A stretch of 64,000 bases of DNA from Thermoleophilales bacterium (GTDB lineage: Bacteria > Actinomycetota > Thermoleophilia > Solirubrobacterales > 70-9). A program made the position numbers and the translations under genes. Below, piece by piece: positions 59,940 to 64,000 of this stretch; positions within the stretch are counted from its first letter, which is position 1, and each line of letters opens with the position of its first letter. Location: positions 46,987 through 110,986 of the forward strand of contig JACJWY010000009.1 in the NCBI GenBank assembly GCA_020636955.1, written 5' to 3'. Below the pieces are notes generated by a model that was not told the origin of the DNA, searched no databases, and was given only the letters and a program-made list of their open reading frames with translations.

Positions 59940-60974
59940 ATGCCGCAGCCGCTGATCGAGAGATATCGCGACACCCTGCCGCTTGAGCCCGGCGACCCCG
60001 TGGTCAGCCTGAACGAAGGTTCGACCCCGCTGGTCCCGGCGCCGAGGCTTTCGGAAAGGGTGGGTGCCCGGGTCTTGCTGAAAGTTGAAGGAGCCAATCC
60101 GACCGGATCCTTCAAGGACCGCGGCATGACCGTCGCCGTTTCCCGCGCCGCCGGCCGGGGCGCCAAAGCGGTGATCTGCGCGTCGACCGGCAACACCGCC
60201 GCCTCGGCCTCCGCCTACGCGGTCCGCGCCGGCCTGCGCGGCGCCGTGATCGTGCCGGAAGGAAACATCGCGATTGGCAAGCTCGCCCAGTCGCTGATGC
60301 ATGGAGCCCGGGTCGTCGCCCTGGAGGGAAACTTCGATGATGCCCTGACCATCGTCCGTCAGCTGGCCGAGCGCAATCCGATCGAACTGGTCAATTCGGT
60401 GAACCCGTACCGGATCGAGGGCCAGAAGACGGCCGCATTCGAACTGATCGATGAACTCGGCACGGCGCCGGATGCTCTGGCGATCCCGGTCGGCAACGCC
60501 GGCAATGTCACCGCCTACTGGAAGGGCTTCCAGGAGCGGGGCACGGCGCCGATCTGTTACGGCTTCCAGGCAGCCGGCTCGGCTCCGCTGGTCGACGGGG
60601 CCCCGGTCTCCCATCCCGAAACGGTTGCTTCGGCGATCAGGATCGGAAATCCGGCCCGCTGGGAAGAAGCGATGAACGCCTTCAACAGCTCAAGGGGACG
60701 GGTCGCCGCGGTGACCGATGAGCAGATCCTCGACGCCTACCACTGGCTGGCCTCGAACGAGGGAGTCTTCTGCGAGCCGGCCTCGGCCGCCTCGGTCGCC
60801 GGCATTCTCAACCACGGCCTGCCGACGGTGGAAGGGATGGAGAAGCCCGAGACTGTGGTCTGTGTTCTGACCGGGCATGGTCTCAAGGACCCGGACACCG
60901 CTCTCGGCTCGGCGCCGGCAGTGATCAGCTGCCCGAACGACATCGGCGCGGTAGAAGAAGCCGTCTTCGGCTAG
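59940..60974 (+). CDS. thrC: threonine synthase
   Basis: PLP enzyme converting O-phosphohomoserine to threonine. Lys59 in TGSFKDRGM is the PLP lysine; CASTGNTAASASAYA (about 80-94) binds the phosphate; GNAGNVTAYWKGF (about 185-197) is the second phosphate loop. The 344-residue length is that of the short bacterial class. Starts 6 bases after hom. thrB lies 1.6 kb on, behind the oppositely oriented ABC genes. Confidence 0.95.
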   Translation: MPQPLIERYRDTLPLEPGDPVVSLNEGSTPLVPAPRLSERVGARVLLKVEGANPTGSFKDRGMTVAVSRAAGRGAKAVICASTGNTAASASAYAVRAGLRGAVIVPEGNIAIGKLAQSLMHGARVVALEGNFDDALTIVRQLAERNPIELVNSVNPYRIEGQKTAAFELIDELGTAPDALAIPVGNAGNVTAYWKGFQERGTAPICYGFQAAGSAPLVDGAPVSHPETVASAIRIGNPARWEEAMNAFNSSRGRVAAVTDEQILDAYHWLASNEGVFCEPASAASVAGILNHGLPTVEGMEKPETVVCVLTGHGLKDPDTALGSAPAVISCPNDIGAVEEAVFG

Positions 60975-60986
60975 GCGCCTGGACGG

Positions 60987-61754
60987 TCAGCGACGCAGCT
61001 TGTAGCCGGACTTGAACATCCGGTAGTTCGCGTATGTGAGGGCGGCTGTTGCCGCGGTGAGTACCACGAGAGCGATCCAGATCCTGATGTCCGCCACCCC
61101 GAGGAATCCGTAGCGGACCAGGGAAATCATGTAGTAGACCGGGTTGAAGTGGGTCAGGGTCTGGTAAGGCTCCGGCAGCAGAGATGCCGAGTAGAAGACA
61201 CCGCCTAGAAAGATCAGCGGCTGGAGGATGAAGGTCTGGGCAAAGGAGACATCGTCGAACTGTTCGGCCCTGACACCGACCAGCACCCCGAGGCTGGAGA
61301 AGAACCAGCCGACCAGGAAAAGGGCCGGAATCAGGATGTAGAAGTGCTTGACCGGCAGGTCGACCAGGAGGCTGGCGACGATAAAGGTCACCACCGAGAT
61401 CAGCAGTCCGCGGAGAAAGCCCCCCAGGGTGAAGGCCAGAAGCAGCTGGCCGGGAGAGGCGGGAGAGGAAAGCTGGTCGTCGATCGCCCCCTGGAACTTC
61501 TGCTGGAGGATCGAAGACGAATTGTTGGTGAAGGAATTGATCGCGAAGGCCATCATGATCAGGCCCGGGATCACGAAGACGATGTACTCGTAACCGTGAA
61601 GGTCGCCGACCCGGGAACCCAGGGCCGCGCCGAAGATCGATATGTAAAGGAAGGTTTCGAGCAGGGGCGCACCAACCGTCTGCCTGGGAATCTTCAGGAA
61701 CCGGTTGACCTCCCGCCTGGTCAGGGACGCCAGACGGACCATCGACGGACTCAA
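60987..61754 (-). CDS. ABC-2 type transporter permease
   Basis: 255 residues with six hydrophobic helices in the order of ABC-2 exporters of drugs or polysaccharides. SSSILQQKFQGAIDDQLSSPASPGQLLLAFTLGG (about 78-110) is the coupling segment, and PLIFLGGVFYSASLLPEPYQTLTHFNPVYYMISLVRYGFLG (about 182-222) the family signature. The start ATG overlaps the ATPase stop (ATGA 61751-61754). The pair separates thrC from thrB. Substrate unknown. Confidence 0.9.
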   Translation of the reverse strand: MSPSMVRLASLTRREVNRFLKIPRQTVGAPLLETFLYISIFGAALGSRVGDLHGYEYIVFVIPGLIMMAFAINSFTNNSSSILQQKFQGAIDDQLSSPASPGQLLLAFTLGGFLRGLLISVVTFIVASLLVDLPVKHFYILIPALFLVGWFFSSLGVLVGVRAEQFDDVSFAQTFILQPLIFLGGVFYSASLLPEPYQTLTHFNPVYYMISLVRYGFLGVADIRIWIALVVLTAATAALTYANYRMFKSGYKLRR

Positions 61755-62572
61755 AATGAATCCTCCGACTCAGACTCCGGCTCCGCCCCCACATGGGCCC
61801 GGGAAAGTTCCTTGCGGCCGACCAGTTCGAGGTAGGCATCCTCGAGGCTTCCGACCCCGAATCGTTCGGCCAGATCCTCGCTGGATCCGTGGTCGACGAT
61901 TTCACCTCCGTTGATGAAGGCGATTCGGCTGCAGAGCTGTTCGGCTTCCTCGAGGTAATGGGTGGTCAGGAGGATCGTGGTGCCTTCCGAGTTCACCTGC
62001 TGCACGTAATGCCAGAGTTCAAGTCGCAGTTCCACATCGACCCCGGCGGTCGGCTCGTCGAGGATCAGCAGCCGCGGCCGGTGCATCAACGCGCGGGCCA
62101 GGATCACCCGGCGTTTCATGCCGCCGGAAAGATCACGGGTGCGGTCGTTCCTCTTCTCGACCAGAGAGAAAGATTCGAGCAACTCATCGACCCTTTCCTT
62201 GCGGTCCTTCTTGTTCATTCCGAAGTAGCCGCCGTGGAAATCGAGGGTTTCCTCGACGGTGAGAAACCAGTCGATGTTGAGTTCCTGGGGTGCGAGCCCG
62301 ACCGCCTCCCGGGCCTCACGGTAGTCGTTCACCGCGTCGTGCCCGAAAATCCGGATTTCACCCGATGTAGGTCCGGCCAGTCCGGTCGAGCAATGGATCA
62401 GGGTCGACTTGCCGGCGCCGTTGGGACCGAGCAGGCCGAAGAATTCACCGTCGGCGATTTCCAGGGAAACTCCCTTGAGGGCTTCCACACCGGTCGGGTA
62501 GCGCTTGACCAGTTCGGTGATCTGAAGGGCAGGGACGGACGGCCCGGAGGAGGAGGCGGCAGACGATTCCAC
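61751..62572 (-). CDS. ABC transporter ATP-binding protein
   Basis: 273 residues. Walker A GPNGAGKS at about 49-56, the Q-loop near 90, the signature LSGGMKRRV (about 144-152), Walker B LLILDEPTAGVD (about 164-175) and the switch His in TTHYLEEAE (about 201-209). The C-terminal part resembles DrrA/NodI-type exporter ATPases. GTG 62572 is the likely start: TATTGA ends 7 bases before it on the minus strand; the frame stays open to 62650, which would overlap thrB. Confidence 0.92.
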   Translation of the reverse strand: MESSAASSSGPSVPALQITELVKRYPTGVEALKGVSLEIADGEFFGLLGPNGAGKSTLIHCSTGLAGPTSGEIRIFGHDAVNDYREAREAVGLAPQELNIDWFLTVEETLDFHGGYFGMNKKDRKERVDELLESFSLVEKRNDRTRDLSGGMKRRVILARALMHRPRLLILDEPTAGVDVELRLELWHYVQQVNSEGTTILLTTHYLEEAEQLCSRIAFINGGEIVDHGSSEDLAERFGVGSLEDAYLELVGRKELSRAHVGAEPESESEDSF

Positions 62573-62591
62573 ACCCCAATCAATAGCAAGG

Positions 62592-62603
62592 TAGGTTTGC
62601 CGG
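62592..62603 (+). promoter_or_regulatory. leaderless-type -10 box for thrB
   Basis: TAGGTT 62592-62597 ends 6 bases before GTG 62604; no ribosome binding site. This gives thrB its own transcript apart from hom-thrC. Confidence 0.55.
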
Positions 62604-63479
62604 GTGACTGAGCGGCATCGACTCGTGCGGGTTCCCGCATCCTCGGCCAACCTGGGCCCGGGCTACGACGTGATGGCAGTGGCACTCGACCTGCACCTGG
62701 AACTGGAAGTCAAGGAAACCGGGACCTTCTCGGTGGCGAGTGATGTCGCAGAAGTCCCGCTTGACCGAAGCAACCTGGTGGTCAGGGCTTTCGAGTCGCT
62801 GCAGCCGGCTGACGGTATTTCCTTCCGGATCGGCGGGGAAATACCGCTCGCTCGAGGAATGGGATCCAGCGCCGCCGCAATCGTGGCCGGGCTGGTCGCC
62901 GCCGACCACCTGTTCGAACTCGGTCTCGAAAGGCAGGACCTGCTCGAAAGGGCAACCGCGCTGGAAGGCCACCCCGATAACGTCGCCGCCGCGATCTGTG
63001 GCGGCTTCGTGGTCTGCACCGCCGGGCCGCGACTCACCGCCACGGTGATCGATGCGCCGGAAGGCCTGGAAGGAATCCTGGCGATTCCAGAGGACGAGGT
63101 CCCGACCAGGCTCGCCCGGGAAGCGATCCCTGAGAAGATTCCGATCACCGATGCCGTCGCCAATGCCGCCTCGGCGGCCCATCTGGCTCTCGGGCTGAGC
63201 CGCGGCGACTTTGACCTGATCGGGATGGGACTCCACGACCGGGTTCATCAGGAGCGTCGGCGTGATCTCTTCCCGAAGTCGATGGAGATAGTCGAAGCGG
63301 CCGGAGAGATGGGTGCGATCGGCGCGACCATTTCCGGCGCCGGTCCCACCGTCCTGGTCTGGACCAACTGGCAGGAAACCGGCGGGATCGTCGAGCAGTT
63401 GAGGGAGAAGTGCGAAGGCTGGGCGGAGGTCCGGCGGGTCGGGTTCAGTCCGCTGGGCGCCGACGTCCCGGAACTCTAG
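62604..63479 (+). CDS. thrB: homoserine kinase
   Basis: GHMP kinase that phosphorylates homoserine for ThrC. RVPASSANLGPGYDVMAVALDL (about 8-29) is motif 1; the ATP loop PLARGMGSSAAAIVAG is at about 83-98; the C-terminal GATISGAGPTVLV (about 239-251) is motif 3. 291 residues. Start GTG 62604. The end overlaps the convergent parA-like gene by four bases. Confidence 0.94.
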   Translation: MTERHRLVRVPASSANLGPGYDVMAVALDLHLELEVKETGTFSVASDVAEVPLDRSNLVVRAFESLQPADGISFRIGGEIPLARGMGSSAAAIVAGLVAADHLFELGLERQDLLERATALEGHPDNVAAAICGGFVVCTAGPRLTATVIDAPEGLEGILAIPEDEVPTRLAREAIPEKIPITDAVANAASAAHLALGLSRGDFDLIGMGLHDRVHQERRRDLFPKSMEIVEAAGEMGAIGATISGAGPTVLVWTNWQETGGIVEQLREKCEGWAEVRRVGFSPLGADVPEL

Positions 63480-64000
63480 GAAGGCTCGAGTTCGGCGAGG
63501 TTCGTTTTGGCCTCGGCCAGAGCGGCCGGAAAATCGAGGCGTTCGAGTACTTCCACTGTGAGCGAGGCATAGTCGACAGCCTTGCGCCGGCGGTAGTCGA
63601 AGATCGGCTTCGCCGCCTTCGCTGACTCCGGGTAGACAATCGACCGCCGGATCACGGTGTCGAAGACGAGGTCGCCGAACTGTTCGCGCATCGTTTCCAG
63701 GGTGGTACGGGCATGGTTGGTCCGCATGTCGGCGATGTTCAACAGCAGGCCGAGCAATTCGAGGTCCGGGTTCAAATTCTCGCGAGCCAGGCCGATTACT
63801 TCCATTGCCTGCTCGGCGCCCTGCTCGGAGAAGTGCTCGGCCTGGGTGGAGAGGATCGCGCGGTCGGCCGCGACCAGGGCATTCACGGTGAGCAGCCCGA
63901 GGGTGGGGGGACAGTCGATCAGGATCACCTCGTAGCGACGCTTCGGTTCCCGCAGGGCGTTGCGGAGGGTGAGTTCCCGCCCGATTTTGCCGGCCAGCAT
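63476..64000 (-). CDS. ParA family ATPase (partial, N terminus beyond the window)
   Basis: The C-terminal 174 residues of a Soj/ParA-type ATPase of chromosome partitioning. YEVILIDCPPTLGLLTVNALVAADRAILSTQAEHFSEQGAEQAMEVI holds the Walker A' / switch II region with DCPP, followed by LLLNIADMRTNHARTTLETMREQFG and the late RRSIVYPESAKAAKPIFDYR. The Walker A lysine motif lies outside the window. Whether it is the chromosomal parA or an accessory one cannot be told; parB is not in view. Confidence 0.88.
   Translation of the reverse strand: MLAGKIGRELTLRNALREPKRRYEVILIDCPPTLGLLTVNALVAADRAILSTQAEHFSEQGAEQAMEVIGLARENLNPDLELLGLLLNIADMRTNHARTTLETMREQFGDLVFDTVIRRSIVYPESAKAAKPIFDYRRRKAVDYASLTVEVLERLDFPAALAEAKTNLAELEPS

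Overview
The window is a dense stretch of a high-GC bacterial chromosome, about 70 genes with no gene-free gap over 300 bases. It looks like a deep-branching actinobacterium of the Thermoleophilia/Solirubrobacterales type. This is an inference from four things: the high GC with frequent GTG and TTG starts, the mixture of actinobacterial families (CarD, DisA, DUF3817, DUF4383, F420-type LLM enzyme) with a Firmicutes-like SigH sigma factor, the secreted proteins with GPT repeats and basic C-terminal beta domains, and the conserved gene order. A database search would be needed to fix the genus.

Layout. 1-3.4 kb: the end of a membrane protein, then amtB-glnK (ammonium uptake and its PII regulator) and an asparaginase. 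3.4-22.2 kb: a cyclase with a MerR-like head, then a housekeeping run of tilS, hpt, ftsH, folP-folB-folK, coaX, dusB, greA and lysS, interrupted by an amine oxidase, a radical SAM protein, a DUF2855 protein, a fructosamine kinase-type protein, a ferredoxin reductase-like protein, a GST-like protein and a MEST-like hydrolase. 22.2-32.5 kb: clpC set among exported proteins (two tandem paralogues, a large surface protein, a lysozyme-like protein behind a TetR regulator), plus an M3 peptidase and small membrane proteins. 32.6-43.9 kb: radA, disA, carD, ispD, a PHP phosphatase, ispF, an acyl-CoA synthetase, a coiled-coil protein, cysS, rlmB, a SigH-like sigma factor and tRNA-Thr. 44-57.4 kb: accessory genes, including a PlsC-GpsA fusion, an ECF sigma factor with a small membrane partner, a rhomboid protease, a cobalamin-binding-type protein, pterin dehydratase, a 3-hydroxyacyl-CoA dehydrogenase and thiolase, a GPT-repeat surface protein, an LLM oxidoreductase, a VapBC module and a three-gene operon with a cell-wall-binding-repeat protein. 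57.4-64 kb: lysA-hom-thrC and, after a divergent ABC exporter, thrB; then the C-terminal part of a ParA ATPase.

How it fits together. The order tilS-hpt-ftsH-fol-coaX-dusB-lysS-clpC-radA-disA-ispD-ispF-cysS-rlmB-sigH follows the region of the same genes in Bacillus subtilis, while carD next to ispD-ispF-cysS-rlmB follows Mycobacterium. The backbone therefore looks like an ancestral Gram-positive block into which lineage-specific genes were inserted. A second window-wide signal is regulatory: at least seventeen genes on both strands have a TANNNT-like -10 box ending exactly 6 or 7 bases before their start codon and no ribosome binding site, which is the layout of leaderless mRNAs.
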